A stretch of DNA of 64,000 bases from Ailurus styani (lineage: Eukaryota; Chordata; Mammalia; Carnivora; Ailuridae), in contig LNAC01000764.1 in the NCBI GenBank assembly GCA_002007465.1, positions 558,001 through 622,000 of the forward strand. Reading direction: 5' to 3'. Shown here piece after piece: positions 49,834 through 61,165 of the stretch (positions are counted from its first letter, which is position 1; the number at the start of each line of letters is the position of its first letter). The notes under the pieces were generated by a model, which was not told where the DNA came from, searched no databases, and saw only the letters and a program-made list of their open reading frames with translations. The position numbers and the translations under genes were made by a program.

Positions 49834-50074
49834 CCCTTAGTCAGAATAACCTCTGTAAAAAGACTAAAAAGTCAGGTTCCTACCTTCTTAAAACACTATA
49901 CTAGTTCTAAAAAAAAAAACTACAGTACCTCCCCATTATCCATAGAATAAAACCCAGGAATCCCAACATGACATGTCCTTCCATGACCAGGCCCTTGCTC
50001 CCTCTCCAGCCACATTTCACCATTCACAGTACTCTCACATTAGTCTTATCCTCACATGGTTAAAACCACACTTG

Positions 50075-50726
50075 TGGAGAAAGGGGAACCCTCCTACACT
50101 GTTGGTGGGAATGCAAGCTGGTGCAGCCACTCTGGAAAACAGTATGGAGGTTCCTCAAAAAGTTGAAAATAGAGCTACCCTACAACCCAGCAATTGCACT
50201 ACTGGGTATTTACCCTAAAGATACAAAGGTAGTGATCCTCAGGGGCACATGCACCTGAATGTTTATAGCAGCAATGTCCACAATAGCCAAACTATGGAAA
50301 GAACCTAGATGTCCATCAACAGATGAATGGATAAAGAAGAGGTGGTATATATATACAATGGAATACTATGCAGCTATCAAAAGAAACGAAATCTTGCCNN
50401 NNNNNNNNNNNNNNNNNNNNNNNNNNNNNNNNNNNNNNNNNNNNNNNNNNNNNNNNNNNNNNNNNNNNGGGTGGGGGGTTGTGGGGGGTAGGGAGGGAAA
50501 AATAATGAAGCAAGATGGGATCGGGAAGAGGAAAAAACATAAAAGACTCCTAATCTCACAAAACAAACTGAGGGTTACTGGGGGGTGGGAGGGTAGGGAT
50601 AGGGTGGATGGGTTATGGACATTGGGGAGGGTTTGTGCTATGGTGAGTGCTATGAAAGGTGTAAGCTTGATGATTCACAGACCTGTACGCCTGGGGCAAA
50701 TAATAACAAAACAAAAAACAAAAAAC
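50075..50726 (+). mobile_element. Young L1 3' end, 5'-truncated, with an internal gap
   Basis: The visible part starts in the ORF2 C-terminal region (TGGAGAAAGGGGAACCCTCC, TGGAAAACAGTATGGAGGTTCC, TACTGGGTATTTACCC) and is interrupted by N at 50399-50468. It resumes in the 3' UTR (GGGTGGATGGGTTATGGACA, GATTCACAGACCTGTACG) and ends in an A-rich tail. Flanks 50062-50074 (AAAACCACACTTG) and 50727-50738 (AAAAAACACTTG) are a likely TSD with a mismatch. It is too short to encode anything active; the frame at 50259-50792 is LINE sequence. Confidence 0.92.
50399..50468. other. Assembly gap (70 N) inside an L1
   Basis: Left of it the L1 stops at GAAATCTTGCC; right of it the text is in the GGGTGGGG part of the 3' UTR. 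The consensus I know has more than 70 bases between these points, so the gap may be under-sized. Confidence 0.9.
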
Positions 50727-51085
50727 AAAAAACACTTGCTGGTTCATACTTGGAAGTCTTTTCTTAGGTATTTTTCACAGCTGCTTAGATAATTCATACC
50801 TATATTTCGAGACTCAATCCAACTGTCACCTTCTCCAGAAGCCTCTGAGATGCCCCAAGTTGGATTAGGTACTTGTCATCTGTACTCTCATAACCCATCA
50901 ACCTCTCCTCTGCTATACCAACATTCATTAGATTATAATAAAATGCTATATAGGTTTCTTGCTTCTCCAAAGAAATTGTGTTTCTTGAAAGCAGGGACCT
51001 CTTTTAACCATGTTGTAGACCTTGAGCCAAAGCAAGACCTTGTACGGAGTACATAGGGGTGAGTTTGTTGAACTGAACAGAATAG

Positions 51086-53018
51086 AATTAAACTTGGCCC
51101 ATGTAAGGACATGGGTGGACTTCCCAACCTAGGGCATTACAAACGGTAAGCAGTAAAATCAAATTTATGCCAAAAATTTGTCTACAGGTGGACATATGAT
51201 TTCTCACCTCTCCCCTACTCTCATGTCCCAATCAGGCTGACACATGGGGTTCAGGGATTCTGTGACATGGTACTGCAATGTGACTTCAAGCTGTTTTCCA
51301 CAGAATGTGAGGCCTGCCACAGATTCATGTCAGGGCACACTCCCATATCAAATTCTCCAAGATTCTCCAAGATAAGGATGCTATCTGGGCATACAAATGT
51401 ACAAAGTTGACAAAGCCACATGACCTCCTTCCATCCCTTATCAAATCTCTTGGAAGAGTGATCTACTTTCATGTCTCTGTTCTCACTTTTTACTCCTTCC
51501 TGTACACAGTGTGATTTTTTGTCCCCCCTCTATGCCTCAGCCCTACTCTAATTAAGTTGTTCTTTCTAGAGTTACCCCTGAGCCCAAAATCAAAGTGGCT
51601 ACTGGGGTCTTTTTAGTTCCCACATATCTCTTTCTCTCTGAAGCTGACTATATACTTTATTTATGCTTATCTGATAACACTTACCACAGTTTACCTTTTA
51701 ACTTTGTCATCTTTTTACCCATGACCCTCAAACCATCTTAATTAAGGACAATCATTTCCTTTACATTCATCTTAATACCTCATAACTCCTAGTATAATCT
51801 TATTTTTCACATATGAACCATGAAAAAAATGTCTGTTGACTCAAATTAATCCTAGAACAGTTTATCCAAAGATACAATTTTATCCCTCCATGGAAACAAT
51901 CTACCAAGAACTCTCAACTTTGATCTGTAAATGGGATCTGTAAATGGGACAGGGAAAGATTAAAAAGAATTTGGTAAAATTCCTTTATGTTCTTGAAACT
52001 GTCCTTCTATTCCACAGTAATTGTTCTGTGCTGGGGACCTAAGTTCATTAGCAACTAAAGTAATCACATCTCTCCAGAGGCTTAAAGCTCAAGAGAAAGG
52101 TAAAACCCTTATTTGGTGTCCAACCTCCAGTTTGGATGGCTCTCCAGGGAGAATGAAATCAAAATGTCCAAGAAGTTCGAAAACTAAAAAAGTTACCCGC
52201 ATAATCTTAAACTTCGTTTAAAAAAAGCCATTCTTTTTATCACTTTCTCTGAATGACAACTTAGTTCTTCATCATTTCTGTTGCTCTCATAGATACATAC
52301 AGTCACTTCACTTCTTTTCCTAGAAGGCTTTTTTTTTTTAATTAATGTGAGACCCCACTTTTCAATAGCATAAGGCACTGCATGTCGTAACACAGCCCTT
52401 CACTCAAGGCTCGACTATTATTGCTATTGTGAAAAATGTTAGAAGTTGCAAAATTTGGGCTAAACTCTTTTCTTTTCCCCTACTATTCCTCCCTCTCTAA
52501 AACATTATTATTTTTCTATGAATCATCAATGCTTTCTCATCTCTCTTCCTATGTTGAGGTCCTGTACATAGTAACATCTTCACATTTTAATACCTACCAG
52601 TCCAATGTCTTCTATTCTAAGATACCTCTATATGTATATAGACCTAATTCTAAGACACACTGCTGTATATAGTAATCTCTTCAGTATCTTAAATTACTTA
52701 GAGATTCTAGCTGCATCTAAGACCAAACTTTTCTAAAGTGTACCCATCAGCTTGAGGGGTCCTGGATTATCTTATCTCTCCTTCATCAGGAAGGGAACTA
52801 ATTAGCTCCTAAAATGGCATTAGGATGCCAATTAGATATTCTAGTTACATCCCTGATATAACCATGGTAAACAAAACTCAAATATTTAATGTTGGCTGCA
52901 TGCTGAATCTTTTTCACCTAGAGGAAATCTATTTGTATATTCTTCCCCTTGAGTGAAACTCACGAAGTTCTAAAATTTTGAGAGTGAATGGGTAAATTGG
53001 CCCTGCACCAGCCCAACT
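51086..53018. other. Gene-free stretch
   Basis: Mostly AT-rich unique-looking DNA. Two short tandem duplications lie at 51352-51371 (10-bp unit ATTCTCCAAG) and 51922-51947 (13-bp unit GATCTGTAAATGG). 51490-51850 has some CT-rich L2-like text but I cannot assign it. Confidence 0.4.
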
Positions 53019-53052
53019 GATTTGCATATTACCATTCCAAACTCTATTTGCA
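53019..53052. promoter_or_regulatory. Paired octamer motifs
   Basis: ATTTGCAT occurs at 53019-53026 and 53045-53052, the perfect POU/OCT octamer, with starts 26 bp apart. Repeat-free context. Function unproven. Confidence 0.3.
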
Positions 53053-54879
53053 TATCTTCAGGAACATTCATTAGAATGTTTCATACTTTATTGGGCTGGG
53101 GTTTAGAATTGTCATAGAGCTTCAAGTCATCTACATAATAGAGGCATAAGATGTCCATCTTCCCAACTTTGGGCTCCTTTGTTTTCTCACATAACAAACT
53201 GCAGACAGAATCACAATGTCCTACATGACTACAAATGCTCTGCACTTTTAAACTATGGCTCTTCTTCTTATATCTTTTTGACCATATGTTAGTGATATTT
53301 CATTCAGTCTTTGTGAACTGTAAGAAATCTAAATTTTGAGAATCCAACATAGAAGCATACCTAATCTTTGGTAGATTTGGGGTTAGGGTTTTGAAGTGAT
53401 AGGTCACTTTAGGAGTAAGAGAAGTTCCCTTTTCTTTGATTTTCTTGCATCAGCTATGCTATGATGAAACAAAAATGCCAGAGTAGGGGCCAGTAGCCTA
53501 TTTTTATTGGCAATGGGACTTCTAGTTGCTACCATCTCCTCTTGCTTTCAGATGAGAGAGTTATTACCTGTCAAGAGAGCTTGAGCAAAGACATCAAGTA
53601 ATGCCAGGTGGGCCTACCCTTTGCTCCCCACTGCTGCAAGACAGCCCCAACATGCCAAAGTTAGAGTTGCAACACCAACACATCATCAATTTCAGGATGC
53701 CATTTTTTTCACTAGAAAATATTCTCATACTCAAGTGGTAAAACAATGGTGAAGTCAGGAGAAATACTTGAATATAGTTGGAGGAACGAAATGTAGATGG
53801 CAAGAATGTTTAGTTGGTAAGGAATAGTCAGTCAGGAAGAGGCTGAATCCAGGTAAAAAGGGCATTGGGAAAAGTAAAGAGAATATTATAATTCATCTAC
53901 TCAATAATGCCAGTATGATCACATCTTCAGATCTCTATAATTGGAGGCTGAAGATAGGCTGGGATCTCGCAGATCTGCCCAAGTGGTCAGACAGATCACA
54001 TAACTTTGAAGGAGAGGGCTGACCAGGCCAAAGTTAACAAGTGTGTTTATTTCACTTGCTAACTCTGGTCCACAGGTAGGGGCTGCCTGGGTCAGTGTTG
54101 AGAATTCTGAGGCTGTGTCTTAGTATACAGAGTGCTGGTTCTGTGAAGGAAAAGATTATAACGATGTCTACCTGAGAGCAAGGGGTATCTACAGGATTAC
54201 CATGAACTTGCCATCCTTAGCTCAGGCTGTCATAATTAAATGGTTCAACTTCAGGCAGATAATTCTGCCACTGGTGAGGAGTTTGATTTGCCTTCAACCT
54301 GAAACTCTGGCTATATAATCTACTCACGGAATTAAAAAAAAAACCCAATATTTTAAAAAGTCGATTCTCAATTTAACGAGAAATTTTACTCTAAAGATAA
54401 AGGAACAGCTTTTTCTCCTGCTTTACTCTCTCCATTGTTTGAACTCAGAAGATGCCTCAAGGAGATCTAAGAGGAGGAAAATGCTAGTAATTGTCATAGG
54501 GTAACTAGGAAGAAAGATAAAGCTTTACAAATAGGCTACCATATCCAAGATAGCGTGTAAGCGTACTTAAGAGTATATGTGTGTAAGTTCTTCATTTAAG
54601 CCCTAGAAAGTCCATTAAATGGAATAAAAACAAAGAGTTGAATCATAAACCATAAAGGAGCATTGTTTTAATAACCTTAGTAGCCTTATTAAAATATCCA
54701 TCAATTTTAATTTCACTGCAGTTAGAGAAGGCAAAAGCTCTGGTCTCCTGTGTGCCTAATAGGATGAAAGTATACCCCACATCAGTAATTATCAAATCAT
54801 TTGTTTAAATACCATTTCTCTGCATTCAGCTCCCCATCTTCTTCTTGCATAAGAATAATGTTCCCTGAGAATAGAATTT
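53053..54879. other. Gene-free stretch
   Basis: A short inverted repeat GAACATTC/GAATGTTT lies at 53061-53080. Nothing else recognised; the frame at 53594-53803 (-) has no motif. Confidence 0.4.
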
Positions 54880-55660
54880 AGTGATATATGCTTCTAAGCG
54901 AGCCACAGACACCCTGGAGCTCATTAATCCTGCAACCTTCTGTGAGCTGCTGGCCTGAAATGGTTGGAGTTCACTTTAAACTGGACTGAATTTCAAAGTG
55001 AAGGTCTCAGAGGTGGCAAACAGCTCATTAATTCAGAGTGTAATTTAGTGACAGAAGAATTGTTTTAAATGCACAATCTAAAACTATTTAAATTCACATT
55101 ATAATTATAAGCAAAAACTATGCACTTCAAATTTGAAATCTGGATATGTAATCTACCGATAAAACTAATGAACAAAAATTTTAAAAAAGAGGGGACTGTC
55201 ATCTTACCAAGAAATGCTAATCAACCTGCTTTTTGAAGTGTTCCTCATTTGCATCACAAGCATTATTATGAAAATTCAACATTATGCTTCTGTGTATTGC
55301 ATTGTACTGCTCTGCTGAACATCAAAAAAAAAAGAAAGAAAGAAAGAACAGGCAACACTTCCTCAAAGTGAATAAAAATGGAATAAAAAATCATGATCAA
55401 AGATAACTTCGATTCCTTGTTAATTTTACCTTAATTCCACTCCTGGGATAAGAAGTCTTCTTCATAAGTTTTCTTTCCTATAACAAATTCTCCAGCAAGC
55501 TTATGGTCCCTAAATATATTCCCAAATGGAATGCATGCATAAATAAGCATCAGTCAAATTTGCATAGTCTCTACCATAAATATGGCAGCACGTTTATAAA
55601 CTCATTAGAGTTCGCTGTGAGAAAAACTCATTACACTCCCATTAGAACATGGGAATTAAC
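54880..55660. other. Candidate conserved non-coding element
   Basis: Repeat-free AT-rich text with several homeodomain-type cores: GCTCATTAATCC (54920s), CTCATTAATTCAG (55020s), ACTCATTAGAG (55600s) and ACTCATTAC (55620s). The composition resembles known developmental enhancers. An (AAAG)n run lies at 55331-55348. Conservation cannot be tested here. Confidence 0.25.
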
Positions 55661-55929
55661 TTTTTAAAATTAATGTTACAGAAGTAGTTTTACTCTTTTT
55701 TAAAAGTAACCAATAGCAATGAAATGATTCACTAGTGCTTTGGGTGTTTTTTTTTCCTTTGTCTAAAGATTAAAAAAATAATTATTTCTTTTGGCAATAT
55801 TCATGATAAAAAATTACATATAGATATTATCTGAAGCACCTGTGGTTATAGACCAGTTTATTTTCTATAAATTTTAAATTATTATTTTCATGAAGATTGA
55901 GATAAGAAGATCAGATGTGGAAAACTTTA

Positions 55930-55945
55930 ATTATTATTATTATTA
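55930..55945. repeat. (ATT)n short microsatellite
   Basis: About five ATT units in an AT-rich stretch. Confidence 0.8.
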
Positions 55946-56360
55946 ATTGTTTTAGTTGAAGGATATGCCAAATAATAAAAAACACAACTGAAATTAAATT
56001 CAATTAAAAATTTAAGTGCTGAAAAATCACATGTTGAAAAATAATGTGTAATTTTTTTCAAGAAAATGTAAAGTCTACCTTATATAAGAAAATATGTATG
56101 TTTTTAACTGTTTACATTTTTAAGGCTTTTTTTCCTTTCGTTGATTTTCTCTACAAAATATTCATATATTTGTAAGTAGAAGTCTAATGACATTATATTA
56201 TATTTTGACTACATCAAAAATATTCTCAGGGGTTTCTGGATGACATAGTTGGTTAAGTGCCCAACTCTGGGTTTAGGCTCAGGTCTTGCTCTCAAGGCTG
56301 TGAGATGGAGCCTGGCTGGCTCCGCATTCAGTAGGAAGTCTGCTTAAGACTCCCCCTCTC

Positions 56361-56544
56361 AAAAACCATAAGAGACTCCTAATCTCACAAAACAAACTGA
56401 GGGTTACTGCGGGGTGGGAGGGTAGGGATAGAGTGGATGGGTTATGGACATGGGGGAGGGTTCGTGCTATGGTGAATGCTGTGAAAGGTGTAAGCCTGAT
56501 GATTCACAGACCTGGACCCCTGGGGCAAATAATAATAATAAAAA
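56361..56544 (+). mobile_element. L1 3'-end fragment nested in a SINEC
   Basis: 184 bp of L1 3' UTR (ACTCCTAATCTCACAAAAC, GGGTGGGAGGGTAGGG, GATTCACAGACCTGG) ending GGGGCAAATAATAATAATAAAAA. The TSD is 56346-56360 and 56545-56558 (AAGACTCCCC(C)TCTC, one base length difference). It closely resembles the tail of the L1 at 50468-50726. Confidence 0.95.
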
Positions 56545-56573
56545 AAGACTCCCCTCTCCCTCTGTCCTTCCCC

Positions 56574-56577
56574 TCAA

Positions 56578-56624
<47 letters not shown>

Positions 56625-56625
56625 A
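56574..56625. repeat. (AATA)n microsatellite in the SINE tail
   Basis: About twelve tetranucleotide units grown from the AATAAA tail of the SINE. Confidence 0.97.
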
Positions 56626-56634
56626 TCTTAACAA

Positions 56635-58481
56635 AAAATAAAAGTGCTGTGGCACTTCCCAGATGAAATAAATATTGGCCATAGAATGCTTACACATATT
56701 TAAAAAGGACAAAAATAAAAACAAAAACAGAAAAACAGTTCTCATGCTCCAACTATGAGAGCAAGATTTAGATTAAGAAAAACAAAAATTATTCCAGTGA
56801 TAGGCACAGCTGTGAAATGCTCAGGTTCTTGGTCAGTTATTTGGTGCCAAGCGTCTCCATTATAATTATTACTGGGGGGGGGCCATTTGGAGGGAAGAAG
56901 CCTCTTTAATAGCCCAAAGTCAACCACATCTTACTGATCGTGACTCATTTCTATAGCAAACCTCTGTAACTTCTCTGACAGATCAAATTAAATTCTGCTT
57001 GGGGAAGGTATGGGACACTCCTCTTGGTTGAAGCAATGCTGTACTTTTTATTCCTGTAAAGTAAATAGCCTCAAGTCAAACTACTTGCCCTGACTAATGA
57101 TCAAACATATCCAGGAATTCTGTATAAGAAATGCATTCTTCCCTCCTTTGAAGTGCATTTCTGGGAGAGTAATTGGGTTTGCCGGAGATTTTTCCTTAGA
57201 ACTGCAAAAGAAATTTCTTGGCTAAGCATATAATCAAGCGACATATTTTCTTTCTTTATTAAATATCTTCTTGTAAGAAGGTGGGCACTGAATAAACATG
57301 TGCCTCAAAGGAGTGTCAGAATGATGCACTACCATCTCTTTGCTGACTGAGGAATTCTCAGCAGTATTAGGTTAAAAAATTCCATGAGAAGAATACATCA
57401 CTGTGAAACATTTCCTTCAGTGGTGTAATCCCCTCTAAAAATACAATTGTGCCTCTCATATATTAATATCATTGTAACTAGGCAATCAGGAATATAAAAG
57501 GAGAATGACATAGAACCTGTCCTCAAAGAACTTACAAACTAGCAGATTAGATATTATAAAAATATATTCTTTAAAAGCTATATAAAAATAACCATAAAGT
57601 CAGGGTATTTTAAGGCTATAATAAGAATGTCACAAAATAAATGCCACTGGGCATCTGATTAGAAAGAAAGAGGTTACTTTTGGTGAGGGTGATTAATAGA
57701 GGCTGTTTAATGATCATCACCAACATGTGAGCTAGATATGCAAAGACGGATATCGGATTTCAACAGGTAGGTTGTGACTGGGGAGGCATTTTAGGCTCAG
57801 ACCATAGCAAGAACACGATTTTTAGCATCTAATACAAGAACAACTCATAAGCAATGTAAATGAACCATGAAATAGAAAGCCAGGGAAGTCTCAGAGTTAG
57901 TACTATGTGATGGAGGAAGTATAAGAGCGGTAAAGTGAATGGATGGGGGCAGGACAACTTGGTGATGGTGGCAATAGTGGCCATGGTGGTACTAATATCA
58001 CCATATGCTCATGGAGTGCCTGAGTTTTGAAAACTACCCACAGGCTGAAAGAATCGCCAACATAGCACTATAGGTTAAGACTGCAAGGGAGACAATGACA
58101 GAATGAAAGAGAACATGTCCAGACAAGAGTGTGCATAAAGAACACAGTAAAATAGTAAAGGATTTAACAAGAATAAGCAACTAGGAGCCGCTCCAGGCAA
58201 AATATAAGAAATGGGTTAGCAATACCTTTGAAATATGCCCAAGAGTACAAGAGTGGTCAGAAAGGAAAAAAGTAAAAACTGGCTCCACAATATATGCCAA
58301 CTGCTTTTGTGTAAAGAAAATGGTCAGCAAAAATGGTAAGCAAATCTAAACTCCTGTAGCAGATTAGGGAATGTCTCTAGATTAATTCTGGATCTACCAA
58401 CAGAACAGATTTAATTTACTTGTCTTGCCAACCTAGTAGAAAAAGAAAGAGGAAAGAAGGAAGTCACATCAATGACCTATA

Positions 58482-58482
<1 letters not shown>
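56635..58482. other. Gene-free stretch
   Basis: No gene recognised. 57490-57700 may be a reversed L2 relic (GACATAGAACCTGTCCTC). A G run lies at 56874-56882. Confidence 0.35.

Positions 58483-58519
<37 letters not shown>
58483..58519. repeat. (TG)n microsatellite
   Basis: About eighteen TG units, uninterrupted. Confidence 0.97.
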
Positions 58520-58521
<2 letters not shown>

Positions 58522-58769
58522 TCTTTTTGTAAAATGCATTTTGAGCATACCCTAATATATACATCTCCATCAATTATACCTATACACTTAATATTACTAT
58601 ATTGGTTAAGTATATATGTTATAAAATATACACAAACATAAATATTGAGGAGGATGAGAAAAATAAATTTAAAGAGAAGTTCTAATATTTCTTTCACAGG
58701 CCATGAAGTTGGATAATTGCTTTATCTCCTGGCCCCAATCATAATGCAAAGAGCTTAGATTTTTATATT

Positions 58770-59000
58770 CTATAGGCAATAAAGAAACAAGAAAAGTTTA
58801 TGAACATGAAATGAGATGATCAGATGGTTGCTTTAGGAAAATTAAGTAGGGGATCAGAGTTAAGGATGGTAAAATGGGAGCTAAGACTGTAAGTAGAGCA
58901 AAAGCCAGAGAGAAGGCCACATTGACAGTCATGGTATGAAATGATAAAGGCCTGGATTTAGGTGATGGTGCAGATGGAGGGGCGGGGGATGGGGGGCAGA
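58770..59000 (-). mobile_element. Possible L2 relic
   Basis: GAACATGAAATGAGATGATCAG, GGTTGCTTTAGG and AAGGCCACATTGACAG recall the reversed L2 body. Weak match. Confidence 0.4.
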
Positions 59001-59389
59001 GAACATACTCTCTGACAGTTAAACTTTATAGGAAACAACCATATAGGTTAACTCCAGTGAAGACAGGGAATGGAGCCTAAGTTTGTCTGCAGACATGCCT
59101 CCTAGAGATGACTCCTGGGGCTCATCTCCTTTTATCTGCTGTTCTGATTGAATATTGTACTCCATTGCTTCTCTGAAGAGACTTCAACATAGTATGGATG
59201 GTACTTTAAGTGATAATGCTTTCTAGCTTAGTGAAACAATTAATCCAAAAATGAAATAATTCTAGAGCTAGAAAAGATCAATTTGGAGAGCCAAAGAACT
59301 TCAAAAATGTCTCAACAATTGTAAGGTGTCATTTCCTACTTTAATTGCACTAGATTTCTGACTGATAATTTCTGACTCTAGAAATCTAT

Positions 59390-59633
59390 TGGAGGGGTGC
59401 CTGGGTGGCTCAGTGCGTTCGTTAGTCTCTGCCTTCAGCTCAGGTCATGATTGCAGGGTCCTGGGATCGAGCCCCTCATCGGGCTCTCTGCTCAGCAGGG
59501 AGCCTGCTTCCTCTTCTCTCTAAGCCTCCCTCTCTGCCTACTTGTAATCTCTCTCTCTCTCTCTCTGTCAAATAAATAAATAAAAACTCATTTAAAAAAA
59601 TAAACTAACCTTATACCTAGCTTTATAAAAAAA
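59390..59633 (+). mobile_element. SINEC with a two-stage tail and TSD
   Basis: Young-type SINE: GGGGTGCCTGGGTGGCTCAG, GGTCATGATTGCAGGG, ACTTGTAATCTCTC, AAATAAATAAATAAAAACTCA. The A-rich tail is followed by about 35 non-SINE bases (TAAACTAACCTTATACC, TAGCTTTAT) and a second A run before the second copy of the flanking repeat. The 10-bp repeat AGAAATCTAT lies at 59380-59389 and 59634-59643. The tail is compatible with a 3' transduction. Confidence 0.9.
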
Positions 59634-59765
59634 AGAAATCTATCAGAGCCCTCTTGAAAGTTATTATATCTGCCTTAGTAATAAAGTATTACAAAGAATA
59701 ACAATATACATTTTTACTTTCCTAGGTATATTATAAACAGAGCAGAGAAGAATACCATTATATTT

Positions 59766-59767
59766 TT

Positions 59768-59803
<36 letters not shown>
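59766..59803. repeat. (TTTC)n microsatellite
   Basis: About nine tetranucleotide units. Confidence 0.97.
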
Positions 59804-59813
59804 AATAAACACA

Positions 59814-61002
59814 GATCTCAATTTTGAGAAAATATCTCTAAATGTGAATGTTTTAGTGAAATACCTAGAGCTAGTGATTACTGCCCTGGGGAGATTATAT
59901 GAAAGATACTCAAAAAAAAAAAAAGTCAATAGAATGTCCTAGTGTCTAGGGGGAAAAAGTGACATGGTCTCTATTCTATAAAACTCCACCCAAAGAAAAA
60001 GTCTTAAAACCAAACTTGGTGTAAGTAATAACAAGATTATGGAATATTTCTTTATCACCTAAGATGTAATTTCTTTTATGGTGCTTTACTATGTTACAAA
60101 TGGCAGGTAATAAAACAAACTCAAGTTTACTTACAATTATGTCACTTTTAGCTTTCATTTATAACATTGTAATGTAGTAACTGCCTTGATGAAGGATGTT
60201 AAAGTTGAAATTCAGTTGAACATCAAGACACATCTATCCGATCACCTAAGAAAGCTGCATTATAGTGTCATTCAAATATATTATATGTGGCAATGGCATG
60301 CTTTGCCTCTTGCTTTCCTTTTTTTTTTTTTTTTTTGAAAACACCTACTGGAAAGGTAAATCTCAGGTGGTCTCTAATACTTTAAGCTAAGGTATTGAAA
60401 GCTGGGGGAAAGGCTTCAAAAACTCGTTATTTCTTTGTCTTTTTTCATTACAGCGAAGATGGTGGGATTCCCTTTGCCCCCTTACATCAGTGGAAAGTTC
60501 TTACTAAAGCAAATTACAGAGAAATTAGTTCACTCAATCAATCTACGTTAATTAGGGAATTTCTCAATCAAAACCTCTGATCTGATTGTCAGAGGAAGTC
60601 TCAAAGGAATGCCTATTTAATTTCTTTTCTTCATTATTTTATCTGCATGATAAAGTTATCCTATAGAGCATCAGTAATTTAACTATAATCACATTCTCTA
60701 TTTTCACGATTGTTTCAATGTACAGAAATGTCAATGGAAATAATTGCAATATTGGTTAAAGGAAGATATTTAGAAAACCAGCAATGGAACAAACAACATT
60801 AAAAGAATATTTGTTAAATATGTTTGAAAATATTTAATTCATGGTTTTGGTCATTCATGGTTTTGATCTAAAATTTACAAATGGATGTTTTGAAATAATA
60901 TCAAAAGATTTTATTTCATGTAGTAAAATAAGTGAAACATTATTATGGAACACCTGATGAAGACAAATCACTTTGGCTTATTTCAAANGGGCCATTGAAT
61001 GT
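59814..61002. other. Gene-free stretch
   Basis: Includes a T run at about 60319-60337 and a single N at 60988. The frame at 60395-60580 (+) has no recognisable motif. Confidence 0.4.
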
Positions 61003-61165
61003 TTTTTCTTTTTTTTTTTAAATTTTATTTTTATTATTTGCCCAAGGGGTACAGGTCTGTGAATCATCAGGCTTACATCTTTCACAGCATTCACCAAAGC
61101 ACAAACCCTCCCCAATGTCCATAACCCATCCACCCTATCCCTACCCTCCCACCCCCCAGTGAGCC
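61003..61165 (-). mobile_element. L1 3'-end fragment
   Basis: T-rich tail at 61003-61036, then GCCCAAGGGGTACAGGTCTG, GAATCATCAGGCTTACATC, CCATAACCCATCCACCC, CTACCCTCCCACCCCCC. It is the reverse of the same L1 3' UTR segment as at 50.6 and 56.4 kb. The frame at 60978-61190 (-) is LINE sequence. TSD not identified. Confidence 0.93.

Larger units (their letters stand above)
49911..51085 (+). mobile_element. L2 LINE 3' end split by an L1
   Basis: 49911-50074 carries ATAGAATAAAACCCAGG, CATGACCAGGCCCTTGC and CAGCCACATTTCACC. 50739-51085 continues with CACCTTCTCCAGAAGCCTC, CTATATAGGTTTCTTGCTTC, GAAAGCAGGGACCTC and an end near GTTTGTTGAACTGAAC. The L1 of 50075-50726 sits between the parts, so it landed in an existing L2. 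Confidence 0.82.
56229..56634 (+). mobile_element. SINEC split by an L1 3' end
   Basis: The first SINE part (56229-56360) has the older-subfamily head (GGGGTTTCTGGATGACATAG, GTTAAGTGCCCAACTCTGGG) through GTCTGCTTAAGACTCC. The second part (56545-56634) continues with CTCTCCCTCTGTCC, CCTCAATAAATAAATAAATAAA and TCTTAAC. An L1 3' end lies between, flanked by repeats of AAGACTCCCC(C)TCTC. Confidence 0.92.

Noticed and set aside
49634..49950. Histidine-threonine repeat frames
   Set aside because: Artefacts of the CA microsatellite read in several frames.
50259..50792. 177-codon frame across the N run
   Set aside because: It is L1 sequence joined through unknown bases; not a real reading frame.
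53381..53396. Telomere-like GGGGTTAGGGTTTT
   Set aside because: Only about one and a half TTAGGG units; no interstitial telomere array.
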